Shown piece by piece: positions 34,550 to 43,309 of a stretch of 48,909 nucleotides of DNA. Each line of letters starts with the position of its first letter. The stretch's first letter is position 1. Where the stretch lies: NCBI RefSeq assembly GCF_000813125.1, contig NZ_BASE01000124.1:1-48909 (forward strand). Direction: 5' to 3'. This stretch comes from Mesobacillus selenatarsenatis SF-1. GTDB lineage: Bacteria > Bacillota > Bacilli > Bacillales > Cytobacillaceae. Under the pieces are notes generated by a model that was given only the letters and a program-made list of their open reading frames with translations, made no database searches and was not told the origin of the DNA. Position numbers and translations under genes: made by a program.

Positions 34550-35356
34550 TTATTGATTGCTTTTAATCAGTTTCTTCTCAAGCAGTTCGACCAGCTGGTA
34601 CATTACGGTTGCGAACACGGCGATGACCAGCAGCGACAGGAACACGAGCGTGAAATTGAAAACCTGGAAACCGTAGATAATCATATATCCGAGACCCCGG
34701 GCCGAAACGAGGAATTCCCCGACAATGACTCCTACCCAGCTCAGGCCGACATTCACTTTCAAAGTGGAAATGATGGTAGGAAAAGATGCTGGCAAGATTG
34801 CCTCCCGAAAGCACTGTGTCCTTGTTGCTCCGAATGTCTGCAGCACCTTCAGATAATTTGGGTCCACCTCTTTAAAAGCGGTATACACAACGATTGTCGT
34901 GATGATTACTGAGATGATTGCACCCATTGCGATAATCGAAGTCATATTGGTGCCAAGCGCAACAATCAATATCGGGCCAAGCGCAACCTTTGGCATGGAA
35001 TTCAATATTACAAGGTATGGATCCAAAATCCTGGAAAGCAGCGGAGACCACCATAATATTGCTGCGAGTATTGTACCTGTGAGTGTACCGAGGATAAATC
35101 CAAGTACGGTTTCAGCCAATGTCACTCCAAGGTTTACAGCCAGGGAACCATCCATCGTCTTAACGATTAGCATATTCCAGATTTTCGATGGTGAACTGAA
35201 TAGGAGCGGGTCGATCCACTTTTGCTGGCTTGAGATTTCCCATAGAGCAAAAAAGGCTATGAAAATCAGCAATTGATAGATGCGGACGACTTTTCGCTCG
35301 CGATTTAACTTTTTTAGATATTCTTGATGGAGGAGTTCAGTTTTCTTCTGGTTCAA
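34550..35356 (-). CDS. ytlD: ABC transporter permease (SsuC/TauC-like)
   Basis: 268 aa, six helices, BPD_transp_1 permease of nitrate/sulfonate/taurine-type importers. The EAA loop reads [20 protein letters not shown] (about residues 178-197). Start TTG 35356 with AAGGAG ten bases upstream; it overlaps the 3' end of ytlC by 20 bases, so translation is coupled. The longer upstream frame lies wholly inside ytlC and is rejected. Confidence 0.92.
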   Translation of the reverse strand: MNQKKTELLHQEYLKKLNRERKVVRIYQLLIFIAFFALWEISSQQKWIDPLLFSSPSKIWNMLIVKTMDGSLAVNLGVTLAETVLGFILGTLTGTILAAILWWSPLLSRILDPYLVILNSMPKVALGPILIVALGTNMTSIIAMGAIISVIITTIVVYTAFKEVDPNYLKVLQTFGATRTQCFREAILPASFPTIISTLKVNVGLSWVGVIVGEFLVSARGLGYMIIYGFQVFNFTLVFLSLLVIAVFATVMYQLVELLEKKLIKSNQ

Positions 35357-36113
35357 TTGACTCCAACTCCTTCCATACTGTCTGGAACAGTTCATTGTAT
35401 AAAGGGTGATTCCTGGCCTCGAAAGGACTCAAGTTCCTTAGCTCATCGGGAATGATAAAGGTCCTGTGCAGGCGTCCTGGTCTTGGTGAAAACAAAAAGA
35501 TCCGGTCGCTCATTGCTATCGCCTCTCCGATATCATGTGTTACGAGAATCGCGGTTTTTCCGAAAGTTTTAAAGGTGTTTGACACCAGGTCTTCGAGCTT
35601 TAATTTCGTTTGATAGTCCAATGCGGAAAAAGGTTCGTCGAGCATGAGCAGCTTAGGTTCTGTTGCCAGTGTCCTTACCAGTGCGACACGCTGGCGCATT
35701 CCGCCGGAGAGCTGTTTTGGATAATGCTTTTCTACATTTTCCAAACCCATTTGCTTTAGCAGCGATAAAACCTCAGCCTTTTTGGTATCTTTCAAAGTTC
35801 CGCTAATCTTCAAGCCGAGAAAGATATTTTCCTCAATTGTTTTCCAAGGAAATAAATAATCCTGCTGCAGCATATATCCGGTTTGATTTGCAGAATCCTT
35901 GACTGATTTCCCTTCCAGTTTTACCTGTCCGTCAGTAGGCTCAATCAGCCCGGCGATAATTGAAAGCAGCGTTGTCTTGCCGCAGCCGCTCGGACCCAGG
36001 AAGGAAACAAACTCACCTTCCTGGACATGAAGTGAGATATTATTCAAAGCATTGACAGCGGTTGTTTGTGTGAAATAAGTGTGCTGGATCCCTGTTAATG
36101 TCAAAAAGTCCAT
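35337..36113 (-). CDS. ytlC: ABC transporter ATP-binding protein (SsuB/TauB-like)
   Basis: 258 aa ATPase: Walker [13 protein letters not shown] (about residue 41), Q-loop [11 protein letters not shown], signature [11 protein letters not shown], Walker [13 protein letters not shown], and H-loop [11 protein letters not shown] 36113 has AGGAGG nine bases upstream; TTG 36122 abuts that site. Follows ytlA by 16 bases. Confidence 0.95.
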   Translation of the reverse strand: MDFLTLTGIQHTYFTQTTAVNALNNISLHVQEGEFVSFLGPSGCGKTTLLSIIAGLIEPTDGQVKLEGKSVKDSANQTGYMLQQDYLFPWKTIEENIFLGLKISGTLKDTKKAEVLSLLKQMGLENVEKHYPKQLSGGMRQRVALVRTLATEPKLLMLDEPFSALDYQTKLKLEDLVSNTFKTFGKTAILVTHDIGEAIAMSDRIFLFSPRPGRLHRTFIIPDELRNLSPFEARNHPLYNELFQTVWKELESIEPEEN

Positions 36114-36129
36114 TGGCTGCAACCTCCTG

Positions 36130-37125
36130 TTATTTCATGATATCTTCTGCCACCTCTGTGTTGACTAAGGTGTCATGGCTGACTTCCTCAGGAAGTTCTC
36201 CTGCCTCATCCATGATGTCCTGCAGGTTTTTCCATTCCTCTTCATCTAGAATCGGGTCAGTTGCGTATGATCCCTGGCTCTTGTATCGATCAACAACCGT
36301 TTCGATCAGCGACAAATCTGTATCTTTAAAGAATGGCTGGATAACCTCGGCTGTTTCTTTGGCACTGTGTGATTCCACCCACTTCTGTGCTTTATGGATT
36401 GCGCGGGTGAATTTTTCGATTGTCTCCGGGTTTTTCTTCATGTAGCTTTGTTTGGCCATAAATGTGGTATATGGTACATGACCGGACTCTGTTCCGAAAG
36501 AAGCGACGATATGGCCTATGCCTTCCAATTCAAACATGCTGGCCTGCGGCTCGAATAGCTGGACGAAGTCACCAGTTCCGGAAGCGAAGGCATTGGGAAT
36601 ATTCGCGTAATCAATATTTTGGATCATCTCTAAATCTTCTTTTGGATCGATGCCGTGTTTCTTGAGCACGAATTCACCGACCATTTGCGGCATTCCGCCC
36701 GTGCGCTGGCCGAGATAGGTCGCTCCTTTTAACTGATCCCATGAAAAATCATTGATTTTTTCTCTGGATACAAGAAAGGTGCCATCTGTTTGCGTCAGCT
36801 GGGCAAAGTTGATGACCGGGTCATTTGATCCCTGGGCATAAACGTATATGGATGTCTCTGAACCAACGAGTCCAATATCTGCTGCATTCGAGAGTACGGC
36901 TGTCATGGTCTTGTCGCCGCCCCATGTTGTCGTCAATTCAACTTTCAACCCTTCCTCCTCAAAAAATCCTTTTTCAAGGGCAACATATTGAGGGGCATAG
37001 AAGATTGAACGTGTTACCTCTGCAACTTTGACAGTCTGTACCTTGTCTTGACCGCAGGCTGCTAGAGGTATAATAAGTACAGCCACCATAAATAAAGCAA
37101 AACCAGCTTTGAACCATTTTTTCAT
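36130..37125 (-). CDS. ytlA: ABC transporter substrate-binding lipoprotein (NMT1/SsuA-like)
   Basis: 331 aa. Signal peptide MKKWFKAGFALFMVAVLIIP with lipobox LAAC (Cys about 24), then an NMT1/SsuA-type fold (EVTRSIFYAPQYVALEKGFF, WGGDKTMTAVLSNAADIG). The family imports sulfonates, taurine or thiamine precursors; substrate here cannot be told. ATG behind GGAGG. First gene of ytlACD on the minus strand. No riboswitch is visible upstream. Confidence 0.92.
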   Translation of the reverse strand: MKKWFKAGFALFMVAVLIIPLAACGQDKVQTVKVAEVTRSIFYAPQYVALEKGFFEEEGLKVELTTTWGGDKTMTAVLSNAADIGLVGSETSIYVYAQGSNDPVINFAQLTQTDGTFLVSREKINDFSWDQLKGATYLGQRTGGMPQMVGEFVLKKHGIDPKEDLEMIQNIDYANIPNAFASGTGDFVQLFEPQASMFELEGIGHIVASFGTESGHVPYTTFMAKQSYMKKNPETIEKFTRAIHKAQKWVESHSAKETAEVIQPFFKDTDLSLIETVVDRYKSQGSYATDPILDEEEWKNLQDIMDEAGELPEEVSHDTLVNTEVAEDIMK

Positions 37126-37246
37126 AATGATGCCTCCTAAAAATCTGTATTAAATTGGGCTTACAGTATCGTATGAATTCCCTAAAAATGTGTGAATGCC
37201 CAGGAACCAAATTTATAGAATTTCATATAAGAGAGGAGTGTTTGCT

Positions 37247-38026
37247 TTGGAAAAAGACGGAATAATGATCTCAGCTAACAAATTTCCTTCCCCCAATCCG
37301 GCAGTCGAGCTGCAAATGGTGACCTACTATGCAGGCGGGCTGCGGGTCAAAGGACTTCTGGCCAAGCCGATTGACGGGAGCGGAACTGAAGGATTCCTGT
37401 ATCTTCGGGGTGGAATCAAAAATGTAGGAAAGGTGCGGCCAGCTCGGATTGCCCAATTCGCTTCAGAAGGCTTCACTGTTTTCGCTCCTTTTTACCGTGG
37501 GAATCAGGGAGGCGAAGGAGATGAGGACTTCGGAGGCGATGACCGAGTCGATGCATTTGCAGGATTCACGCTGCTGCAATCATTGCCATGGGTTGAAAGG
37601 ACTCATGTCTTTGGATTTTCACGCGGCGGGTTGATGGCTTTGCTGACTGCCATTAAATATCCAGAGACAGCGTCGGTCGTTACCTGGGGAGGGGTAACGG
37701 ATATGTTTTTAACGTATGTAGAGAGAAAAGACTTGCGCAGGATGATGAAAAGGGTAATCGGCGGATCACCGAAAAAGGTGCCGAACCGCTATAAGTTCCG
37801 TACGCCTTTATACGATATCGAAAACCTGAAAGCACCGGTGCTGCTGATTCACGGCCGGAACGACCGCAATGTGTCGGTTGAGCACTCTTATCGGATTGAG
37901 AAACGGTTAAAAGAGTTGGACAAGCCTGTCGAAAGCTGGTATTTTGATGACTACACACATTACTTTCCGCCAGTAATGAACCGGAAAGTTGTGTCCGACT
38001 TAACGAATTGGATGAAATCACAGTAG
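37247..38026 (+). CDS. ytmA: YtmA, prolyl-oligopeptidase-like alpha/beta hydrolase
   Basis: 259 aa, peptidase S9 C-terminal-like fold without beta-propeller. Nucleophile GFSRGGLMALL (Ser about 125), Asp in LLIHGRNDRNVSVEHS and His in DDYTHYFPP. Reaction unknown. TTG 37247 has GAGGAG eight bases upstream; ATG 37265 is an alternative. Divergent from ytlA; ytmB follows after 55 bases. Confidence 0.88.
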   Translation: MEKDGIMISANKFPSPNPAVELQMVTYYAGGLRVKGLLAKPIDGSGTEGFLYLRGGIKNVGKVRPARIAQFASEGFTVFAPFYRGNQGGEGDEDFGGDDRVDAFAGFTLLQSLPWVERTHVFGFSRGGLMALLTAIKYPETASVVTWGGVTDMFLTYVERKDLRRMMKRVIGGSPKKVPNRYKFRTPLYDIENLKAPVLLIHGRNDRNVSVEHSYRIEKRLKELDKPVESWYFDDYTHYFPPVMNRKVVSDLTNWMKSQ

Positions 38027-38081
38027 CAAGAATGATAAAATGAAAGTGATATTAATGATGAACAATAGAGGAGCGAGTACA

Positions 38082-38324
38082 ATGGGGATGCCATTAGAGT
38101 TGAATACAATGATCGTGACAAAGGGTCGGGAAAAGCGGCTCGAAGACAATTTCTTCTCTCTGACAAAGGAAGGCTACAGGCTTTATCCAGTTGACATTCC
38201 ACTTGAAGTCAAAAAGACAATTGAAGGTGACCTTACCGGAACAGGTGTCATCAAGAAAGTAGAATGGACAGAAAACACTACAACACTTACGTATCAGTTA
38301 ATTTCCTTGAACTCCACTAACTAA
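38082..38324 (+). CDS. ytmB: YtmB, DUF2584 small protein
   Basis: 80 aa, MGMPLELNTMIVTKGREKRL at the start; beta-rich, soluble, function unknown. ATG 38082 has GAGGAG eight bases upstream; in-frame upstream ATGs (38040) lack a ribosome site. Probably co-transcribed with ytmA and closed by a terminator. Confidence 0.88.
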   Translation: MGMPLELNTMIVTKGREKRLEDNFFSLTKEGYRLYPVDIPLEVKKTIEGDLTGTGVIKKVEWTENTTTLTYQLISLNSTN

Positions 38325-38325
38325 G

Positions 38326-38353
38326 CAGGGCACATATTGTGCTCTGTTTTTTT
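38326..38353 (+). terminator. Terminator of ytmAB
   Basis: CAGGGCAC/GTGCTCTG (one G-U pair) around ATATT followed by seven T. Confidence 0.9.
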
Positions 38354-38481
38354 CTTTACAGTCATTCTTTTGAGTTTAGTCTCTTTTAATAACAGTTCTT
38401 AGATAGCTGAACAGTTATTAACGAATAATATCTCTTTTTTAACCCGAAAATAAGGAGAAAAAGAAGGAGTTATGAATTGAA

Positions 38482-39486
38482 ATGGAACATAACCCTCAAT
38501 TGACTTCATCAGAGGTTGCTGCGATGTGGGGAGCGTACATGCAAAACTCAATGGCACACTGTATCGTCCAGCATTTTGCAAAGGTTAATGAAGATACCTC
38601 AATGACCGAAATTATAAATGACACGTTATCAAATACCAAATTTGTAGTAGATCAAGTCAAATCCATTTTTGAAAAAGATCAACATGCACTGCCTATCGGT
38701 TTTACTCAGGAAGACATAAATTCAAAGGCAGGCCGAGTGTATTCAGATCTTTTTGCCTTGCGATATATTAAATATATGGCTTCCGCAGGGACTGTGGCAT
38801 CAGCAGCATTTCTGGAAGTATTGGCAAGGAATGATGTAAGAGAATTATTTTCGAAGACTTCTGCGATTTTTATGAAGCTTTATAATGATTCTTGCGACTT
38901 ACTTTTAAAAAAAGGTACATTCGTACGCTCGCCAACAATCCCTCCAATGGAGAAAGCAGAATACCTTCAGGACGAATCATTCTTGTCCAGTTTAATTGGA
39001 AGACATCGGCCACTAACCGCTGTGGAACTAGCTCATATATCTAAAAATACAGAGACAAATTCCATTGGCAGAACATTTTTGGCTGGTTTTTCGCAAACAG
39101 CCCAATCACAAGAGGTACGAAAGTTTATGGAAAGAGGTACTGAAATAGCGGCTAAGCATGAGACCGTATTTAGGAGAATTTTAATACAGGATGGAGTTCC
39201 GCTTCCAACCACCTGGGATTCAGCGATATCTCAATCAATTGATCCGCCTTTTTCAGATAAGCTGATGATGTTTCAAACCAATAGTTTAAGTGCTATCAGT
39301 GTTGGTGGCTACGGAACAGCAATTGGGGCGAGCCTTAGAAAAGATTTAGGCGGACACTACACGAGACTTGTGACTGAAATCCTTCAATATGCAAATGACG
39401 GTATTAAAATAATGATTAATAACAGATGGATGGAACAGCCTCCACAAAATGTTGACAGGGAAGCATTAAGAAACAGACGTAATTAG
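38482..39486 (+). CDS. DUF3231 family protein (two CotF/ferritin-like helical domains)
   Basis: 334 aa, built of two similar four-helix domains: about residues 1-165 and 175-330, each beginning with a LTSSEVAAMW or LTAVELAHIS type helix cap and containing a four-helix pattern. DUF3231 proteins are frequent in endospore formers and are distantly CotF-like; a spore role is inferred. No signal peptide. ATG 38482 has GGAG 12 bases upstream, a long spacing. Convergent with pckA. Confidence 0.85.
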   Translation: MEHNPQLTSSEVAAMWGAYMQNSMAHCIVQHFAKVNEDTSMTEIINDTLSNTKFVVDQVKSIFEKDQHALPIGFTQEDINSKAGRVYSDLFALRYIKYMASAGTVASAAFLEVLARNDVRELFSKTSAIFMKLYNDSCDLLLKKGTFVRSPTIPPMEKAEYLQDESFLSSLIGRHRPLTAVELAHISKNTETNSIGRTFLAGFSQTAQSQEVRKFMERGTEIAAKHETVFRRILIQDGVPLPTTWDSAISQSIDPPFSDKLMMFQTNSLSAISVGGYGTAIGASLRKDLGGHYTRLVTEILQYANDGIKIMINNRWMEQPPQNVDREALRNRRN

Positions 39487-39520
39487 GTATAAATAGGCAA
39501 CCAATAGACAGGAGAAAAGA

Positions 39521-39552
39521 AAAAGGCCATTTCCAATCGGAAATGGCCTTTT
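39521..39552. terminator. Bidirectional terminator between DUF3231 gene and pckA
   Basis: Perfect 14-base-pair stem AAAAGGCCATTTCC/GGAAATGGCCTTTT around AATC; T-rich on both strands. Confidence 0.92.
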
Positions 39553-39556
39553 ATGA

Positions 39557-41146
39557 TTATTTCGCTGTCGGACCGCCTTTTTCTTCAATCTCGGACGGTA
39601 CGTTTGAGAACTTCTTGAAGTTTTCACGGAACTTGCCTGCAAGTTCGTTTGCTTTTGCGTAGTAGGCTTCCTTGTCGCTCCATGTTTTGACTGGCTGGAG
39701 GACGTCGTCAGGTACACCAGGTACGTGTGACGGGATATCCAGGCCGAAAATTTCGTCTTTGACGGTTTCGACATTGTTCAGTTCGCCTTCAAGTGCTGCC
39801 TGGACCATTGCGCGAGTGTAAGCAAGCTTCATGCGGCTGCCGGTGCCATACTCTCCTCCTGTCCAGCCTGTGTTCACAAGGAATACCTTCGCGTTGTGCT
39901 CGTCGATTTTTTCACCGAGCATTTCCGCATATCTTGTGGCTGCAAGCGGAAGGAAAGGTGAACCGAAGCAAGTCGAGAACGTTGCCTGAGGTGAAGTGAT
40001 GCCACGCTCAGTTCCAGCAAGCTTTGATGTATAGCCGCTCAAGAAATGGTACATTGCCTGTTCCTTCGTTAGTTTGGCGATTGGAGGCAATACTCCAAAA
40101 GCATCGGCAGTAAGGAATACAATCGCGTTTGGATGTCCGGCAATGCTTGGGTCCACGATGTTATCGATTGCCTGGATTGGATAAGCTGCACGTGTATTTT
40201 CAGTCAAGCTGCCGTCATCATAATCCGCAACCCGGGTTTCATCATCAACAACGACATTTTCAAGGACAGAACCGAAACGGATCGCGTCATAAATTTGCGG
40301 TTCTTTTTCCTTGGACAAGCTAATGCACTTCGCGTAGCATCCGCCCTCGATGTTGAAAACGCCATTAGCTGACCAGCCATGTTCGTCATCACCAATCAAA
40401 CGTCGGTTGTTATCAGCAGACAAAGTTGTCTTTCCTGTTCCGGAAAGACCGAAGAACAATGCAACATCGCCTTCGCGTCCCACGTTTGCGGAGCAGTGCA
40501 TAGAAAGGATGCCATTTTCAGGCAGCAAATAGTTCATCACGGAGAAAATCGACTTCTTCATTTCACCAGCGTATTCTGTTCCGCCGATCAACACGACGCG
40601 CTGTTCAAAAGAAACAATGATGAATGTCTCGGAATTTGTTCCATCAACTTTAGGATCCGCCTTGAAAGTTGGAGCAGATATAACCGTGAATTCAGATTCA
40701 TGATCAACAAGCTCTTCCTCCGTTGGTCGGATGAACAATTGATGTGCGAAAAGGTTGTGCCACGCGTATTCATTGATTACCTGGATCGGAAGCTGGTATT
40801 TCTTATCAGCACCCGCAAATCCTTTGAATACAAATACTTCTTCTTTTTCTTTAAGGAAATTCAATACCTTATTATATAGTTTTGTGAAAGATTCCTCGGA
40901 AATCGGCTGGTTAACAGAACCCCAGTCAATTTTGTCTTTTACCGATTCTTCCTCTACAATGAATTTATCTTTAGGTGAGCGGCCAGTATACTTACCAGTG
41001 GTTGCTCTTACAGCACCAGTTGAAGTCAGGAGCCCTTCGTTTCGGTTCAGGACTTTTTCAACAAGCTGAGGAACAGATAACTGCACCTTTACATTGCTTC
41101 CTTTTAATAATGCTGAAAGTTCATTTGATATTCCTACAACATTCAT
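39557..41146 (-). CDS. pckA: Phosphoenolpyruvate carboxykinase (ATP)
   Basis: Gluconeogenic enzyme turning oxaloacetate and ATP into PEP. 529 aa; [11 protein letters not shown] substrate loop, kinase-1 motif [13 protein letters not shown] (about residue 233), DDEHGW metal site, [14 protein letters not shown] near 430. ATG start, with GGAAGG upstream. Monocistronic, ends in a bidirectional terminator. A cre-like operator lies just downstream of the predicted promoter, which fits glucose repression of gluconeogenesis. Confidence 0.97.
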   Translation of the reverse strand: MNVVGISNELSALLKGSNVKVQLSVPQLVEKVLNRNEGLLTSTGAVRATTGKYTGRSPKDKFIVEEESVKDKIDWGSVNQPISEESFTKLYNKVLNFLKEKEEVFVFKGFAGADKKYQLPIQVINEYAWHNLFAHQLFIRPTEEELVDHESEFTVISAPTFKADPKVDGTNSETFIIVSFEQRVVLIGGTEYAGEMKKSIFSVMNYLLPENGILSMHCSANVGREGDVALFFGLSGTGKTTLSADNNRRLIGDDEHGWSANGVFNIEGGCYAKCISLSKEKEPQIYDAIRFGSVLENVVVDDETRVADYDDGSLTENTRAAYPIQAIDNIVDPSIAGHPNAIVFLTADAFGVLPPIAKLTKEQAMYHFLSGYTSKLAGTERGITSPQATFSTCFGSPFLPLAATRYAEMLGEKIDEHNAKVFLVNTGWTGGEYGTGSRMKLAYTRAMVQAALEGELNNVETVKDEIFGLDIPSHVPGVPDDVLQPVKTWSDKEAYYAKANELAGKFRENFKKFSNVPSEIEEKGGPTAK

Positions 41147-41181
41147 CGGAGAATACCTTCCTTTTTAAAAGTTTAATATTT

Positions 41182-41211
41182 TGTAAGTGTTTACATCTCG
41201 CTATTAGTATA
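41182..41211 (-). promoter_or_regulatory. pckA promoter -10 and cre-like operator
   Basis: On the minus strand TATACT (41206-41211) is a good -10. TGTAAACACTTACA (41182-41195), a 5-4-5 palindrome, starts about four bases after the predicted transcription start. Read on the plus strand it fits the CcpA cre consensus TGWAANCGNTNWCA except for one central base. No clear -35. Confidence 0.6.
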
Positions 41212-41379
41212 ACACATTTGTTTAATTAATCTATACTAATGACTCGAAAAATTACCTTGTACCTAACTTGCGTTATATAATTCTTTCTTTATATAGTCAA
41301 GCAAAAAGAAGCGTTTCGAGCCCATTTTATTATACAAAAAAACTTTCAACAACAATCGACAAATTTACCGAGAAAATCA

Positions 41380-41408
41380 TTGACATGCAATTGTAGTTTC
41401 GTTATGAT
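41380..41408 (+). promoter_or_regulatory. Sigma-A promoter of SAM-riboswitch/metK transcript
   Basis: TTGACA (41380-41385), exactly 17 bases, TATGAT (41403-41408), 20 bases before the riboswitch. Confidence 0.88.
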
Positions 41409-41427
41409 TTGGTCTTGAACGGATACT

Positions 41428-41567
41428 CTCTTATCCCGAGCTGGTGGAGGGACAGGCCCAATGAAACCCAGCAACCTGCAGACGTGAAAAAACAGCATTT
41501 AGAATGCTGCTATTTCCGGGCAAAGGTGCTAACCTGACGCAAGGGAACTGCCCTTGAACGATAAGAG
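41428..41567 (+). promoter_or_regulatory. SAM-I riboswitch (S box)
   Basis: Closing helix CTCTTATC/GATAAGAG, GAGCTGGTGGAGGGAC, the kink-turn and conserved AATGAAACCCAGCAACC, a variable P3 hairpin (CAGCATTTAGAATGCTG), then AAAGGTGCTAACCTGACGCA and the final CTTGAACGATAAGAG. High SAM should favour the following terminator and stop metK transcription. Confidence 0.97.
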
Positions 41568-41591
41568 CGAAAGGCGCGGATTTAAGCATAA

Positions 41592-41620
41592 ACCTTTCCT
41601 CGAAATTGGAGAGGTTTTTT
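41592..41620 (+). terminator. SAM-riboswitch terminator
   Basis: ACCTTTCC/GGAGAGGT stem around TCGAAATT followed by TTTTT. It lies 25 bases after the aptamer. Confidence 0.88.
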
Positions 41621-41853
41621 ATATTGCTTTCTTCTGTCCGATGCATGGAAATGCAACAGGACTGCCTTCTTTGGTGTCATTGCTCCCGTGGGTGAGAATT
41701 AGAAAAAAAAAGAAATTCACCATGAATCCTAAACAAATTTTTCTAATAAAAACTCAGCGTTTATTTCATACTACATAGGGAATGAGTACCGTATCAACCG
41801 AGGTCTGTATTGGGACAGTCTCGATCAATTAAATAAATGAGGGAGGTAATCAG
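41621..41853 (+). other. Long metK 5' leader after the riboswitch
   Basis: 233 bases between the riboswitch terminator and metK hold no gene. A stem CGAG-CTGT/ACAG-CTCG with loop ATTGGG at 41799-41823 lies about 30 bases before the start codon and has no T run, so it is not a terminator. GAGGGAGG precedes the ATG. Confidence 0.6.
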
Positions 41854-43056
41854 ATGTCAAACAAACGCCGTTTGTTCACTTCTGAATCAGTAACTGAAGG
41901 CCATCCGGATAAAATTTGCGACCAGATTTCTGACGCGATTTTGGATGCGATCCTTGCAAAAGATGCTAACGCACGTGTTGCTGCTGAAACATCCGTTACG
42001 ACAGGCCTTGTACTAGTTGCAGGGGAAATCACTACATCTACATACGTAGATATTCCGAAAATTGTCCGTGAAACAGTCAAGGAAATTGGCTACACTCGTG
42101 CTAAGTACGGTTTCGACTCTGAAACTTGTGCAGTTTTGACTTCAATCGACGAGCAGTCTGCTGACATCGCAATGGGTGTTGACCAGGCTCTTGAAGCACG
42201 TGAAGGCCAAATGTCAGATGAGGAAATCGAAGCAATCGGAGCGGGAGACCAGGGCTTGATGTTCGGTTTTGCCTGCAACGAAACGAAGGAGCTAATGCCT
42301 CTTCCGATTTCATTGGCACACAAGATTTCACGCCGCCTGACTGAAGTGCGAAAGGAAGAAATCCTTCCATACCTTCGTCCGGACGGAAAAACTCAGGTAA
42401 CAGTTGAATACGATGAGAACGACAAGCCTGTCCGCATCGATACAATCGTTATCTCGACTCAGCACCATCCGGAAGTTTCGCTCGAGCAAATCCAGCGCAA
42501 TCTTAAAGAACATGTCATCAACCCTGTTGTTCCATCAGAATTGATCGACGAGAACACAAAATACTTCATCAACCCAACTGGCCGTTTCGTCATTGGCGGA
42601 CCTCAGGGTGATGCAGGCTTGACTGGCCGCAAGATCATTGTTGATACTTACGGCGGATATGCTCGCCACGGCGGCGGTGCATTCTCTGGTAAGGATCCTA
42701 CAAAAGTTGACCGCTCAGCTGCATACGCTGCACGTTACGTTGCGAAGAATATCGTAGCTGCTGGCCTTGCTGAAAAAGTTGAAGTTCAGCTTGCTTACGC
42801 AATCGGCGTTGCACGTCCGGTATCGATCTCAATCGATACATTCGGTACAGGCAAAGTGAGCGAAGATGTCTTGATCGACGTAGTTGAAAGCAACTTCGAC
42901 CTTCGCCCGGCTGGTATCATCAACATGCTTGACCTGCGCAAGCCAATCTACAAGCAGACAGCTGCTTACGGACACTTCGGCCGTTCTGACGTAGACCTTC
43001 CATGGGAGCGTACAGACAAGGCTGAAACACTTCGTACTCAAGCACAAGGAAAATAA
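41854..43056 (+). CDS. metK: S-adenosylmethionine synthetase
   Basis: Makes SAM from methionine and ATP. 400 aa; [16 protein letters not shown] (about residue 17), [10 protein letters not shown] hexapeptide region (about 128) and [20 protein letters not shown]-loop-like motif (about 268). ATG with GGGAGG nine bases upstream. Feedback-controlled by the SAM-I riboswitch; own terminator downstream. Confidence 0.98.
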   Translation: MSNKRRLFTSESVTEGHPDKICDQISDAILDAILAKDANARVAAETSVTTGLVLVAGEITTSTYVDIPKIVRETVKEIGYTRAKYGFDSETCAVLTSIDEQSADIAMGVDQALEAREGQMSDEEIEAIGAGDQGLMFGFACNETKELMPLPISLAHKISRRLTEVRKEEILPYLRPDGKTQVTVEYDENDKPVRIDTIVISTQHHPEVSLEQIQRNLKEHVINPVVPSELIDENTKYFINPTGRFVIGGPQGDAGLTGRKIIVDTYGGYARHGGGAFSGKDPTKVDRSAAYAARYVAKNIVAAGLAEKVEVQLAYAIGVARPVSISIDTFGTGKVSEDVLIDVVESNFDLRPAGIINMLDLRKPIYKQTAAYGHFGRSDVDLPWERTDKAETLRTQAQGK

Positions 43057-43061
43057 AATCA

Positions 43062-43098
43062 AAAGGGAGTTGCATAGAAATATGTAACTCCCTTTATT
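43062..43098 (+). terminator. Terminator of metK
   Basis: AAAGGGAGTTGCATA/TATGTAACTCCCTTT stem around GAAA with TTTATTATTT tail. Confidence 0.93.
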
Positions 43099-43309
43099 AT
43101 TTGCCGTCTAATCAGGGAAGAGGCAAAAAGCACTCAGGTTTGCGGATGGTTCAAAAGGTGTAAAATAGAGTATTACCTTAAATTTCCCTTAGATTTTACT
43201 GCAAAAACTTTGCGTTTAATGATAGTATTAGATGGTATGTTTTTAGATAGTAAAATCATTGGAAAATCACAATAAATTTTTATTTGAAATGGAGAAGGTG
43301 AAGTACATA

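Noticed and set aside
37126-37246. Riboswitch upstream of ytlA or ytmA
   Set aside because: Short divergent region without any conserved riboswitch core that I recognise.
41554-41778. 74-codon frame after the SAM riboswitch
   Set aside because: It runs across the riboswitch end and its terminator; composition is non-coding and no ribosome site is seen.
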